DNA of 64,000 nt. It comes from an uncultured Blautia sp. (GTDB taxonomy: Bacteria > Bacillota > Clostridia > Lachnospirales > Lachnospiraceae). A program made the position numbers and the translations under genes. The stretch covers positions 12,832-76,831 of the forward strand of contig UQMI01000008.1 in assembly GCA_900542045.1 (NCBI GenBank), in the 5' to 3' direction. Under the pieces are notes generated by a model that saw only the letters and a program-made list of their open reading frames with translations, had not been told where the DNA came from and ran no database searches. How positions within the stretch are numbered: the first letter of the stretch is position 1; every line of letters begins with the position of its first letter. This document shows, one piece after another, positions 54,280 through 64,000 of the stretch.

Positions 54280-55317
54280 TCACATCCGACCTGAGCCAAT
54301 CGTCCAGACCTGGGGTTTTCCCGAAGAGGCAGCAGTATTTTGCGCCATCACGCCAACCAGACGGTGAGGAACATATGGCTCCTCCAGATAATGAATTTCA
54401 TCCTCGCTTAATTCTAAATCTACTGCCTTTGCCGCTCCTTCAATATGAGAAAATTTTGTTGTTCCCACTACAGGCGCAGTCACCTTTGTAAGCAGCCATG
54501 CAAGAGAAATTTCGGTCATGCTCACTCCGTGGCGTTCCGCCAGTTCAGCTACCCGCTGGATGATCGCATTATCCTGCTCCGCTGTCGCATCATATTTCAA
54601 CCGTGCATAATCGTCCTCTTCCAGTCTCCTGGATGTTTCTCCCGGATGTTTGGAAAGCCTTCCGCCTGCCAGAGAACTGTAAGGTGTCATTGCGATATTG
54701 TCTTCTGCGCACAGTTTTACCATCTCTCTCTCTTCTTCCCGGAAAATCAGATTATAATGGCTCTGCACGGAAACAAATTTTGCAAATCCTTCTTTTTCCG
54801 CCAGGGCATTTGCTTTCGCCAGCTGATAGGCAAAACAGTTAGAGATACCGATATAGCGGATTTTTCCTGCTTTGACCATCCGGTTCAAACCATCAAGGAT
54901 ATCATAGATCGGCGTCCTGTGATCCCACATATGGTAAATATACAGATCCACATACTCCATTCCCAGATTTTCCAGACTTCTATTCAGCATTTGTTCAATA
55001 TGCTGCTGACCTGTGATACCTGCTTCAATCTCTTCATTGGTACGGGGCAAAAATTTTGTTGCCACAACAACCTTATCTCTGCTGGTAAAATCTTTCAACG
55101 CCCGGCCAAGGTACTGTTCACTGGTACCATTTTGATAGCCAATAGCTGTGTCAAAAAAATTAACACCAAGTTCCAGACCCCGACGGATGATCTCTCGCGA
55201 ATGGTCTTCGTCAATGGTCCACGTATGCTGTCCATTGGATGCATCTCCAAACCCCATACATCCCATACAGATTTTTGATACATACAATTCCGATGTTCCT
55301 AATTTTTCATACTTCAT
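54280..55317 (-). CDS. Aldo/keto reductase
   Basis: A 345-residue NADPH-dependent oxidoreductase of the aldo/keto reductase superfamily. It has the family opening KLGTSELYVSKICMGCMGFG, the catalytic Asp/Tyr in FFDTAIGYQNGTSEQYLG, Lys in VVVATKF, His in YIYHMWDHRTP, and the late VVGTTKFSHIEGAAKAVDLE segment. It resembles YeaE/Tas-like enzymes with wide substrate range. AAAGGA lies 9 bases before the ATG at 55317; another ATG at 55323 is almost as good. A broken related gene lies upstream. Confidence 0.94.
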   Translation of the reverse strand: MKYEKLGTSELYVSKICMGCMGFGDASNGQHTWTIDEDHSREIIRRGLELGVNFFDTAIGYQNGTSEQYLGRALKDFTSRDKVVVATKFLPRTNEEIEAGITGQQHIEQMLNRSLENLGMEYVDLYIYHMWDHRTPIYDILDGLNRMVKAGKIRYIGISNCFAYQLAKANALAEKEGFAKFVSVQSHYNLIFREEEREMVKLCAEDNIAMTPYSSLAGGRLSKHPGETSRRLEEDDYARLKYDATAEQDNAIIQRVAELAERHGVSMTEISLAWLLTKVTAPVVGTTKFSHIEGAAKAVDLELSEDEIHYLEEPYVPHRLVGVMAQNTAASSGKPQVWTIGSGRM

Positions 55318-55421
55318 ATTCATTTTCCTTTCGCAAATCATTAATTGCTGGTTGAAAACTATCTGTCTCCACTTTTCTGCAGCCTAAACCGCGAATCATC
55401 CTTCTGTTTCCTCCTGCCTGT

Positions 55422-56222
<801 letters not shown>

Positions 56223-56389
56223 AGCTCTGCCTCTCATTTTCTTTTCTCTCTGTTAATTATTGTAGTAAAACTTTCTGCCTAAGTCCAATACCTATCTATC
56301 ATTCTTCTTGATGCTTTTCACGTATGACTGCTGAAATTTACAGCAAGCCACTCCTGACTGACAAATACTGATCCAGATCAGCATCTGTC

Positions 56390-56431
56390 AAAACGGCACA
56401 GAATCAGATTTTCTGACTCTGTGCCGTTTTT
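56390..56431. terminator. Terminator after the Eis-like gene
   Basis: AAAACGGCACAGA pairs with TCTGTGCCGTTTT, with an inner TCAG/CTGA. The T-run is longer on the rightward strand, but the site lies 20 bases past the Eis-like stop. Confidence 0.88.
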
Positions 56432-56451
56432 GCTTTTTGAGTCCTTTATTT

Positions 56452-57660
56452 TTAAAAATAATCCGATATATAAGGAGTCTCCTGTTCAATAGCATATTCC
56501 AGCATATCGATTACGTCTTCCTCTGCCTGTATCCGGCCGATTTTGGAAAGATAGACCGGACGTTTATAGCCCATCAGCATAGTGGTCATAGTCTGGATAC
56601 TGATCTGATCGGAGCATTGTTCTTCGATCCGCTTTGCTTCCCCTTTACCATCTTTGGAAATCCGCAGTAAAAACGACCCGCGATTGCATTCCATCAAAGG
56701 ATCGGTCATGTTAAAACGCCACTCCCAGTCTATCCCCATGGGTTTAAACGGATAATCTGCAATAAATGCCTGGAAATCCACAATCCTGCCCATATAATAG
56801 GGAGAGATCACTTCTTTGATACTGGCGTCTTCCAGCAAAAAGGCCAGTGGCTCATCGGTATAGGTATTCCCCTCCACCCGATCGATCATGGAAAAATGGG
56901 CAGAAACAAAGTTCCACAGACCGGTGCGGGCTTCTTCGTTATTAAAGATCATATCCTTGATATAAAATACTTCATTTTCAATCCAGTAAATAATGTATCC
57001 GTCCGGATTGCCTTTTTCATTATAGTAAATGGCTGCCATGATATCATCTTTATCCCAGAGCCAGTATTCATTCCAGGCCAGTTCATCCCGGATGATTGCT
57101 CCATGGGTATGGGCCGCATAGCGGGCGTACGTTTTTTCAACTTCTTCGCTTTCTGTTTTTACCCTCTGCACACTTCCTGGAACCTGCCGATTCTTAGGCA
57201 ATTGATAATCTTTTATCTCATAAGATATTTTATCAGAAATGATTTCCCAGCCTTTACGGCGGTAATAGGGAATAGAATAGGGATACAGATAGCAGATATA
57301 CTGCCCTTTTTTGCGCATGTTCTTCAGTGCCTGCTCCAATAATCTGTACATCAGCCCCATATTGGAATATTCCGGATAGGTTCCCACACCTGTAAGCCCT
57401 CCCATGGCATACTTCTTCCTGAAAATCTGAACTTCCATAGGGTAAACTGCCACCTGGGAAACAAGTGTATCATTGTCAAACCAACCAATCACATCCGCCT
57501 TTTCCATCATTGGAAATTTTGCCCGGATAATTTCTTTTTCCTGCCAGCCAATGGAATTCAGCTCCTGATCAGTTACCTGAAATACATACCGGAGCAACGC
57601 ATTGTATTGTTCCATATATTTACTGTCAACTGGCCGCATTTTTAGATTCTTCTTATTCAT
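56452..57660 (-). CDS. Eis-family GNAT N-acetyltransferase
   Basis: A 402-residue acetyltransferase of the Eis group (N-terminal GNAT, a middle GNAT-like part, and a C-terminal sterol-carrier-like domain). The acetyl-CoA binding loop reads VGTYPEYSNMGLMYRLLEQAL (in the usual V-x-P-x-x-R/G-x-x-G-x-G/M position). RRKGWEIISDKISYEI and the ending YISDYF fit the family, where the C-terminal carboxylate acts in catalysis. Substrates may be amines, Lys or aminoglycosides; none can be chosen here. It is a single gene. Confidence 0.88.
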   Translation of the reverse strand: MNKKNLKMRPVDSKYMEQYNALLRYVFQVTDQELNSIGWQEKEIIRAKFPMMEKADVIGWFDNDTLVSQVAVYPMEVQIFRKKYAMGGLTGVGTYPEYSNMGLMYRLLEQALKNMRKKGQYICYLYPYSIPYYRRKGWEIISDKISYEIKDYQLPKNRQVPGSVQRVKTESEEVEKTYARYAAHTHGAIIRDELAWNEYWLWDKDDIMAAIYYNEKGNPDGYIIYWIENEVFYIKDMIFNNEEARTGLWNFVSAHFSMIDRVEGNTYTDEPLAFLLEDASIKEVISPYYMGRIVDFQAFIADYPFKPMGIDWEWRFNMTDPLMECNRGSFLLRISKDGKGEAKRIEEQCSDQISIQTMTTMLMGYKRPVYLSKIGRIQAEEDVIDMLEYAIEQETPYISDYF

Positions 57661-57940
57661 AAGGTCCCTTCTCTTCCTGTCGTTTTGAATGATTGTCCTC
57701 TCAGCTGCTTATTTCATGACTGTATAAGTTTATTGTACCACATCTGTTTCCATACGCAAACTGTAAGTTATTCAGACCCATCTCTGACGAGTAAAATATA
57801 TTCAGTTTATAGAAAGAGCGTCTTTTGGGCTTTTTTACTCATTGAATTTGACTGGTCATCCTAAAAAAGCCGGACTTCCCCTCTTTTCCCTTTTATGCAC
57901 CCTTCTTTTTCCCCTTATCTCCCCTCATCACTTCCTTTCT

Positions 57941-58999
57941 TTAGCTGTACGCAAATCTCACTTGTATTTTCTTCTCCAATTCCGATTCATTTTCTTTTAT
58001 CTTACTGTTTTTCCACGCATTGAGCAGGAGCCGGTGCTTTTGCGTCCTCCCCTGGTAATCATGGCTGAACCGATGCTCCAGATAATATCCCTGGTTTTTC
58101 TGTGTATTGAATCCTTCGTTTTCTATCTTCCATCTCCATCTCCCTCGTTCCACTGTTTCTTTTCCATTTCTCCCCGTGATACTCAGATCCGTCACAAATA
58201 AAAATTTCTTTTCCTCTTCCACGGCCTCGTATTCTACTACGTTGATGCTCTCTCCTCGGTAATCAATCCCTGTGACATAGTCATAAACTCCTTCTGGCTC
58301 TTCCATCCGGTTCTTTTCCCGCTTTTTTCATACCTGATACTCCTGGTTAATGCTGGGGATGCTCCCTTCCTTATACCGTAAGATATATTTCCATTTCTTC
58401 CTGCGGCATTCTTTCCAAAATCCTTCTCTCGCATACAAGCTGTCCCCGCAGATACAGATCTGCAGCATCGGGAATTCCTGTTTCAAACGCTCCATCAGCA
58501 GTTTCGCTCCTTTCTGCTCACAGTCCTGCTTCTCCACTTCCCGCTTTTCATTCTCAATAAACTCTGTCAGGATGCTCACCTGGATCTTTTCGTGAAGGAC
58601 GACCTTTGCTTCCAAATAGTAGTACTCCGTATATTCTTCCTCAGTTCCTTTCTTCTTTCGACAGAACAGGCTGTGTTCCCCCAGATCTTTTCTTCTCCGA
58701 TACAACTGGGTCCCATCGATGATAATCTGCCAGTACTTGCCACACAACAGCTTGAAGTTCTTTCGATGGAAACCGTTTCAGATAATTGTTGATCGTTTCC
58801 CAATAAGGCAGTTCCCTTAGTTCTTCTCCGCACAATACCCCGGTATTTTCAATTACGATCTCATCATTAAATTCTCCACTTGCTTTCACAAGGATAAAAG
58901 TTCCGGGAAAAAGTGGCGGATAACCTTTACCAATTCACAGGCAAGGTTAAACCGTGCCAGGTGTTCCCTTGATTCTTTTCTCGTGATTTTTTCTTTTGT
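57941..58999 (-). pseudogene. Decayed DDE transposase
   Basis: Remains of an IS4-like DDE transposase in four pieces. The N-terminal piece (KEKITRKESREHLARFNLAC) stops at 58886-58888. A piece KASGEFNDEIVIEN to ETINNYLKRF follows in another frame with about 50 residues lost between. A frameshift near 58750 leads to IIIDGTQLYRR and ICGDSLYAREGF, the catalytic Asp motifs. An in-frame TGA at 58330-58328 precedes the last piece with the catalytic Glu (WKIENEGFNTQKNQG). No clear terminal inverted repeats or target duplication are visible. The flank 57661-57940 holds only the upstream region of the Eis-like gene. Confidence 0.85.
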
Positions 59000-59181
59000 T
59001 TTTGCTGGAAAACCCTCCCTTCTTTGGGGCTTGCGAAGAAAAAGTTTTTGGGCTAACTTTATTATCTCGCAATTCTCCTGAAAAAGGGAGGTTTTTATTA
59101 ATAATTATTTTTGCTCGTCAGAGCTGTATTCAGACCTTGTATTGCAGATGCGGCCATACTTATTTTTTCTCCGAAAATCTA

Positions 59182-59210
59182 TTGAGTTATTTTCCAGCCT
59201 CTTTTATAAT
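59182..59210 (+). promoter_or_regulatory. Promoter of the PucR-type regulator
   Basis: TTGAGT (59182-59187), 17 bases, TATAAT (59205-59210), followed by TTTAT; the core and flanks closely match the promoter at 45458-45486. It starts transcription about 80 bases before the ATG at 59298. Confidence 0.75.
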
Positions 59211-59297
59211 TTTATATAGTAGCATCGGAATTTGCACACTTTGCAATTCCCATTGGCATCCCATTGTTTTTTCGCATAACTTCCGGGAGGTATTTCC

Positions 59298-60785
59298 ATG
59301 AAACTCAGTATCTGGAACATTTATTACAGACTTTCCTATCCGGACATGATTCCCCTGATCAAAGATGGCAGTCCCACCATAGAAGGGATTCGCTGGATCG
59401 TATCCAGAGATTTGAATTCTGATACCGTTTACATAGGCAGTGAAAGTGAATTCTTTGCCTCATCAGAAGATAATACGATCATTGTCCACCGAAATGACAT
59501 GATCCTGGTTCATAATGCAGTCCCGGAAGAGGTGTTTAACGATGTTTCCAGTATCGTGGATGCCTACCAGAAATGGGATATGCAATTGACCGAATGCAGT
59601 TTCCATTCCGATGGTCTGACACAGATGCTGGCAGAAAGCTCTTTCTTTCTGCAAAATCCTTCTTTTATCTATGCGCCGGATGGAAAGGCTCTGGCCATTG
59701 CCCCGGATTACCCGGCCTCCATTCACTGGCACTGGAAAGAAATTCTCATGCAAAAAGGTCTGACAGAGGAAAGACTGGAAAATCTTCAGGAAACCATTGA
59801 TCTGACCAATGTATTTCGTGATCGTTTCCCTACCATTCGTGATTCTCATATGGGAGATCATCAGTACATGCACTGCAGTCTTGTGGTCAATGGCTATATG
59901 GCAGGTCACTTCGTGATATTCAGTATGCTCCATCCTTTTGAAAACGGTCTTGAATACCTGGTAGCCCATCTGGTGGAGCACATGGTCCGTTATATGACTG
60001 ACCGTTATACTATTTACAGCCCCACTTCCCGGATCAGTGAATTTATCCAGGCTCTGATCTATGAACGCCCTTACTCAGAAAAGGAATTTCAGCTGTTTCA
60101 AAAGCTTCTGGGCTGGGATCAGCTGCAGGATATTTACCAGTTTTATCTATTTGAAGAAAATGTAGACGGCGAACCGGTTTTTCTTACCCGTACCTACCAG
60201 AAGCTGTCTTCCGTCTTAAAAGGCAGTGTGGCCTTTATAGAAAATGATCTGCTGGTCCTTTTGATAAACCGGAATCACTTTTCTCTGTCCGAACAGCGGA
60301 TGAACCATCTTCTGGATTCATTAGCCAACAGATTCCACTGCGGAATCAGCGTCCCCTTCAGAGGAATTGCAAACGTACATGCTTATTATCAGCAGGCGCA
60401 GGAAGAACTGTACCGATGCCGCTCCATGCAGCTTTCCTGTTCCCGGGCTGACGCCCACATTGCAGAACATATGCAAGACCTGTTCCGGGGAAATGCCGTA
60501 AATAAAACTTATGTCAAGCGTATTCTTTTACAGCTGAAAGAGCATGATACTCTTTACCAGACCAGTTACTATATCACTCTTCGTGCCTGGTTTTACAGCG
60601 GATTTCATCCAACGACAGCCGCTACCATGCTGGATATTCACCGGAACAGTTTCAACTATCGTATGGAACGGATGCGGGAAATCATTGATTTCACGGAAAT
60701 CGATGAACTCACCACATCCCGGGACCTGACCGGCCTGAATACTTTTTTCTACTCTTTTCTATATCTGGATTCTGCTTTCGAATAA
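59298..60785 (+). CDS. PucR/CdaR-type transcription regulator
   Basis: A 495-residue regulator. The C-terminal helix-turn-helix (about 430-475: LRAWFYSGFHPTTAATMLD then HRNSFNYRMERMREI) is of the PucR HTH_30 kind. The N-terminal 230 residues hold a sensor region with a PucR-like start (MKLSIWNIYYRLSYPDMIPL) and a middle GGDEF-like segment. Such proteins respond to small metabolites and control nearby catabolic genes. GGGAGG lies 8 bases before the ATG. The likely targets are the UroD-family gene and the transporter downstream on the same strand. Confidence 0.88.
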   Translation: MKLSIWNIYYRLSYPDMIPLIKDGSPTIEGIRWIVSRDLNSDTVYIGSESEFFASSEDNTIIVHRNDMILVHNAVPEEVFNDVSSIVDAYQKWDMQLTECSFHSDGLTQMLAESSFFLQNPSFIYAPDGKALAIAPDYPASIHWHWKEILMQKGLTEERLENLQETIDLTNVFRDRFPTIRDSHMGDHQYMHCSLVVNGYMAGHFVIFSMLHPFENGLEYLVAHLVEHMVRYMTDRYTIYSPTSRISEFIQALIYERPYSEKEFQLFQKLLGWDQLQDIYQFYLFEENVDGEPVFLTRTYQKLSSVLKGSVAFIENDLLVLLINRNHFSLSEQRMNHLLDSLANRFHCGISVPFRGIANVHAYYQQAQEELYRCRSMQLSCSRADAHIAEHMQDLFRGNAVNKTYVKRILLQLKEHDTLYQTSYYITLRAWFYSGFHPTTAATMLDIHRNSFNYRMERMREIIDFTEIDELTTSRDLTGLNTFFYSFLYLDSAFE

Positions 60786-60794
60786 AAATATCCC

Positions 60795-60825
60795 AGACAG
60801 CCATTTTCCTGGCTGTCTACTTTTT
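60795..60825 (+). terminator. Terminator of the PucR-type regulator
   Basis: A perfect 9-bp stem AGACAGCCA/TGGCTGTCT with a 6-base loop, then AC and T5; 10 bases past the stop. The 243-base gap after the gene also holds a TATAAT at 60886-60891, likely for the next gene. Confidence 0.85.
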
Positions 60826-61028
60826 CGCACAAAAACAATCTTTTGTCTCACGAAAATGAATATGTACTTTTCTTCTGTCTCCTTCTATAATAAAACCATA
60901 AACAAAAACAATACAAAAAATATTCTGATTTATCTATTATATCTCTATATATAAACAGAATATTTATGGGTGTTTTCCGGCCGGAATACATTTTTTCCTT
61001 TTTGCAAAAACGTATAGGAGGTTTGACT

Positions 61029-62141
61029 ATGGGAATTTATGAAGATCGTATGAACAGGATCAAAGCAACCATTGCACTGGAGCCCGTTGACAAAGTTCCG
61101 GTAATTTCCGGCCTTGCCGCTGTAGCAGCACCTTTAACCAACACCAAAATGTCCGATTTTCTCTCAGATATGGAATTGAACTGTACCTGCAACATCAAAG
61201 CCACAGATATGATGGGAAATGTAGATGGGATACAGGCTACTCTGTCTTCTCCGGAAGGCCTTCCCACTCTCTGGCTCTCCAATATCGGAGTCCCCGGAGA
61301 AGATATTGAAGATAATCAGCTCTGGCAGGTAATTGAAAAAGAACTGGTAACACAGGAGGATTATGACATTATCATACGGGATGGATTCGAACCCTGGTAT
61401 CTGAATTTCATGAAAGAAAAACTCAGAGATCCTCTTACCCGCATGCAGCCCCTTGTTGCCTACGGCCCGACTGCCAAAAAACGCTTCGAAGACGCCGGTT
61501 ATGTGGTGATCAAAGACAGCTCCCTGCTGACACCGTTTGAAATGCTTTGCGGCGGACGTTCTCTGGAAGCTTTTCTGATCGATGACCTGATGGAAATACC
61601 GGAAAAAGTCGATGAAGTTTTCCAGATTATCCATAAATACAATATGGATCGTTATATCAAAAAATTTGAATCCTCTTCCAAACCTTTCGGTGTATGGATC
61701 GGCGGATGGAGAGGCACTCCGGAAACCTTAAGTCCTTCTATGTTCCAGCGTTTTTCCTGGAAATATTACCGGGAACTGGTGGATCTTTGTGTACAATATG
61801 ATGTGCTTCCCATTCTTCATCTGGATGCATGCTGGGATCTGGGACTGGATAATTTCCGCGACATTACTCCCAAAAAAGCAATCATGGCACTGGATGGAAA
61901 AACGGATATTCATAAAGCAAAGGAAATTGTTGGTGATACCATGTGTATTATGGGGGATGTTCCGGCCTCTATGCTGGCCTTCTCTTCTCCTTCCGAAGTT
62001 TATGATTATACTATGAATCTGATCAAAACCATAGGTCCCACAGGTTACATGATCTGCTCCGGATGTGACATTCCTTTCAACGCAAAACTGGAGAATATTC
62101 AAATGATGGCAAAAGCGGCAGATGATGCTGCAGGATTATAA
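61029..62141 (+). CDS. Uroporphyrinogen decarboxylase-family (MtaA/CmuA-like) protein
   Basis: A 370-residue TIM-barrel protein of the UroD superfamily. Family parts are RMNRIKATIALEPVDKVPV at the start, LPILHLDACWDLGLDNFRDI, GKTDIHKAKEIVGDTMCIMGDVPASML, and GYMICSGCDIPFNA near the end with possible zinc ligands (His, Cys). It lacks the Arg-rich porphyrin site and resembles the methyl-transfer branch acting on corrinoid proteins and thiols. No corrinoid protein gene is in the window. The ATG at 61029 has AGGAGG 9 bases upstream. The transporter gene follows after 59 bases. Confidence 0.88.
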   Translation: MGIYEDRMNRIKATIALEPVDKVPVISGLAAVAAPLTNTKMSDFLSDMELNCTCNIKATDMMGNVDGIQATLSSPEGLPTLWLSNIGVPGEDIEDNQLWQVIEKELVTQEDYDIIIRDGFEPWYLNFMKEKLRDPLTRMQPLVAYGPTAKKRFEDAGYVVIKDSSLLTPFEMLCGGRSLEAFLIDDLMEIPEKVDEVFQIIHKYNMDRYIKKFESSSKPFGVWIGGWRGTPETLSPSMFQRFSWKYYRELVDLCVQYDVLPILHLDACWDLGLDNFRDITPKKAIMALDGKTDIHKAKEIVGDTMCIMGDVPASMLAFSSPSEVYDYTMNLIKTIGPTGYMICSGCDIPFNAKLENIQMMAKAADDAAGL

Positions 62142-62200
62142 AAATCTTCCTCCTGCCTCTATGACCTTTCAATCCTTTTCACTTATAAGGAGAGTGTATT

Positions 62201-63592
62201 ATGAGTACTGTTACCAAAAAATCGGTCGCCGGTCTTCTGGCAACTGTCATTCTCATCCTTCTCGCAGAGGTCCTTCCTCTGCCGGAAGGTATTACACGGG
62301 TTGGTTTTCTGTCTTTGGCTGTTTTCTGCGGCGCAATTATTCTTTGGATACTGAATTCTCTTCCCATGTGTGTCACCGCTTTTTTATTGATGTTCCTGAT
62401 GCCAGCTCTTGGAGTTATGGACCTGAATACTGTATTTTCCACTTTTGGAGGAAGTGCCTTTTTCTTCGCCATCGCCACCTTCGCCATGTCTATTGCACTG
62501 GAAAAGACATCCATTCCTCTGCGTATCTGTCACGTACTGACAAAATGGGCCGGTGGAAATCCCAATAAACTGGTCATCGGCATGTTTCTCGCCTGTGGAC
62601 TGACTTCCTCTGTCATGTCCAATTTATCTACCTGCATCATTTACCTGAATCTGGCGCTTGCTTTGCTCAAAGCCAACAACTGTAAACCGCTGGAATCCAA
62701 TCTGGGCAAATGTCTCATGATCGGTATTCCCTGTTGTGCCGGCATCGGAGGCCTGATCACACCGGCAGGTACCCCGGGAAACCTTCTGATCATTGAACTT
62801 CTGGAAACTGCAGGTATACATATGTCATTTTTGCAGTGGTGCCTGATCCTGGCTCCCCTGTCCCTGATCTGCATCATCTTCGGAGCTGTCTGGATCACTC
62901 GCCTGTATCGTCCGGAGGCTATTTCCGGTGAAGCAATGAATGCGCTGAGCCAGAAACTCCAGGACAGCGGCAAACTGAAACCCTATGAGATAAAAACACT
63001 TTTTGTGATCCTGGCCATGTTGATATGCTGGTTACTGGGCACCTGGGTGCCAGTTCTGGATGTCACCGTTGTTGCAGTTGTGGGTATGGCGCTGCTGTTC
63101 TTTCCTGGAATCGCTGTCCTGGACTGGGATACAGCAGTGAAGAAGATCAACTGGAATCTCTGCCTTACCATCGGCTCTGTGGGCGTTCTCATTGGTGGAA
63201 TGACTTCTACCGGGATCATGGACTGGATTGTCGGAAAACTTTTTTCAGGAATCACTTCCTGGAATCTGATCGCCATGTTTTTCGTAATTGGTCTGGTTGT
63301 CTGCATCATCCGGGCATTCATTCCCACAGCACCAGCCATTGTTGCGCTCTTTGGAGCTCCCCTGCTCTCTCTTACCACCGTCACTGCAGCTACTCCTACT
63401 GCGCTTTTAATGGTTCCGGCTTTCTGGGCCTGCGCACCTATGCTTCTGTGGATTGAGCCCATTCACCTGTTCAGTTATGGATACGGGTATTATAAACCGC
63501 TGGACCTGCTGAAATTCGGAGCGCTTCCCTCTCTGTTCATGGTTGCACTGATGTCGTTTCTTCCCTATTATGTAGGAATTTTCGGCTTGTAA
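62201..63592 (+). CDS. DASS-family anion transporter (SLC13-like)
   Basis: A 463-residue membrane protein with about twelve hydrophobic segments. It fits the divalent anion:sodium symporter family (CitT/SdcS-like): the first half has SSVMSNLSTCIIYLNL and the substrate-loop GGLITPAGTPGNLLII, and the second half has IRAFIPTAPAIVALFGAP, the repeated inverted-half motif. Typical substrates are di- or tricarboxylates or sulfate. TAAGGAGAG lies 9 bases before the ATG. It is probably co-transcribed with the UroD-family gene and may bring in that enzyme's substrate. Confidence 0.92.
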   Translation: MSTVTKKSVAGLLATVILILLAEVLPLPEGITRVGFLSLAVFCGAIILWILNSLPMCVTAFLLMFLMPALGVMDLNTVFSTFGGSAFFFAIATFAMSIALEKTSIPLRICHVLTKWAGGNPNKLVIGMFLACGLTSSVMSNLSTCIIYLNLALALLKANNCKPLESNLGKCLMIGIPCCAGIGGLITPAGTPGNLLIIELLETAGIHMSFLQWCLILAPLSLICIIFGAVWITRLYRPEAISGEAMNALSQKLQDSGKLKPYEIKTLFVILAMLICWLLGTWVPVLDVTVVAVVGMALLFFPGIAVLDWDTAVKKINWNLCLTIGSVGVLIGGMTSTGIMDWIVGKLFSGITSWNLIAMFFVIGLVVCIIRAFIPTAPAIVALFGAPLLSLTTVTAATPTALLMVPAFWACAPMLLWIEPIHLFSYGYGYYKPLDLLKFGALPSLFMVALMSFLPYYVGIFGL

Positions 63593-63610
63593 AATATAAC
63601 CTTTCATACT

Positions 63611-63651
63611 GCATGGGCGCAAAATGTCCGATAGACATTGTGAGCCCATGC
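63611..63651 (+). terminator. Hairpin after the anion transporter
   Basis: GCATGGGC pairs with GCCCATGC, and inside AATGTC pairs with GACATT. It lies 19 bases past the transporter stop but has no T tract, so it may stabilise the message end rather than terminate. Confidence 0.6.
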
Positions 63652-63670
63652 GGCGTATCGTATTTATCAT

Positions 63671-63795
63671 AAAAAAACTGCTGTACCAATCCTCTTGATA
63701 CGTTCCTGCAACTTTGCAGTTCCGTTTTCCCCATCACTGCAGTTCCGTTTTTCCCACAAAAAAACTGCTGTACCAGCTCTCCTGATACAACAGCT
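63671..63795 (-). terminator. rRNA operon terminator and its degenerate duplicate
   Basis: The better copy (63793-63758, leftward) has an 11-bp stem CTGTTGTATCA/TGGTACAGCAG and a T7 tail. A second copy (63700-63671) keeps the 3' arm and T tail but its 5' arm is poor. Between them GCAGTTCCGTTTT occurs twice. This is the end of the rRNA operon to the right. Confidence 0.75.
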
Positions 63796-63883
63796 CTCTC
63801 TTCTATTCTTCTCTTTTCTGTACCTTCAAAACCGCATACATGATCAACATCTTCTTCCGAAAAGCTCTTCCGCCTTCTCTCTT

Positions 63884-64000
63884 GGTCAAGCCCTCGACCG
63901 ATTAGTAACAGTCAGCTCCATACATTACTGCACTTCCACCTCTGTCCTATCTACCTCGTCGTCTTCAAGGGGTCTTACTTCTTTCGAATGGGATATCTCA
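63884..64000 (-). rRNA. 23S ribosomal RNA, 3' end (partial)
   Basis: On the leftward strand the sequence ends with the well-known 23S terminus, ACTAATCGGTCGAGGGCTTG, followed by ACC at about 63884, and further in contains GACCCCTTGAAGACGACGAG. The gene continues beyond the right edge. No 5S gene follows it within the window. Confidence 0.95.

Noticed and set aside
58328-58330. In-frame TGA in the transposase as selenocysteine
   Set aside because: The gene also has frameshifts and a deletion, and no selenocysteine insertion hairpin follows, so a nonsense change is simpler.
57816-59060. Terminal inverted repeats of the transposase
   Set aside because: TTTTGGGCT-like sequences at both ends are in direct, not inverted, orientation and lie at unequal distance from the remnant; this is probably chance.

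Overview
The window looks like a chromosomal segment of a Clostridia bacterium, most likely a Lachnospiraceae gut anaerobe. The evidence is a SCIFF ranthipeptide gene with its radical SAM maturase next to secDF, the clostridial gene order secDF-recJ-apt-relA-MBL-hemZ-HD-hisS-aspS, HemZ-type anaerobic haem synthesis, strong AGGAGG ribosome binding sites, sugar and antimicrobial-peptide ABC systems, and a 23S rRNA end of Firmicutes type. No genus is claimed. There is no CRISPR array and no intact prophage; the only mobile element is a decayed transposase.

Left part (1-13 kb): a carbohydrate ABC transporter (permease cut by the window edge, and a large solute-binding lipoprotein) is interleaved with an OmpR-type regulator and its histidine kinase on the other strand. 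The permease and lipoprotein promoters share the same 11-bp-phased direct repeat, so the two-component pair probably controls them. A MacB-type efflux operon (adaptor, ATPase, second adaptor with a very large insertion, FtsX-like permease) follows, then a two-domain lipoprotein and a TauE/SafE exporter.

Central part (13-43 kb): a long, mostly leftward housekeeping block. It carries translation (hisS, aspS), the stringent response (relA), purine salvage (apt), haem (hemZ), DNA repair and topology (recJ, topB, mutY, sfsA), protein export (secDF), the SCIFF peptide and its maturase, and envelope functions (amidase, L,D-transpeptidase, sortase-like surface protein, lipid kinase, PAP2 phosphatase, glycosyltransferase).

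Right part (43-64 kb): accessory and partly decaying DNA. It holds a deleted amidohydrolase, glycerol dehydrogenase, a YmaF-like His/Cys-rich protein, an ABC exporter with an RDD membrane protein, and a BcrAB-like antimicrobial-peptide resistance locus whose kinase has lost its phospho-acceptor histidine. Then come tRNA-Trp, an aldo/keto reductase beside a chimeric reductase pseudogene, an Eis-like acetyltransferase, the transposase pseudogene, a PucR-type regulator with a UroD-family methyltransferase and an anion transporter, and the 3' end of a 23S rRNA gene. Several genes here carry internal deletions. A structured terminator element occurs in three copies between 27 and 47 kb.
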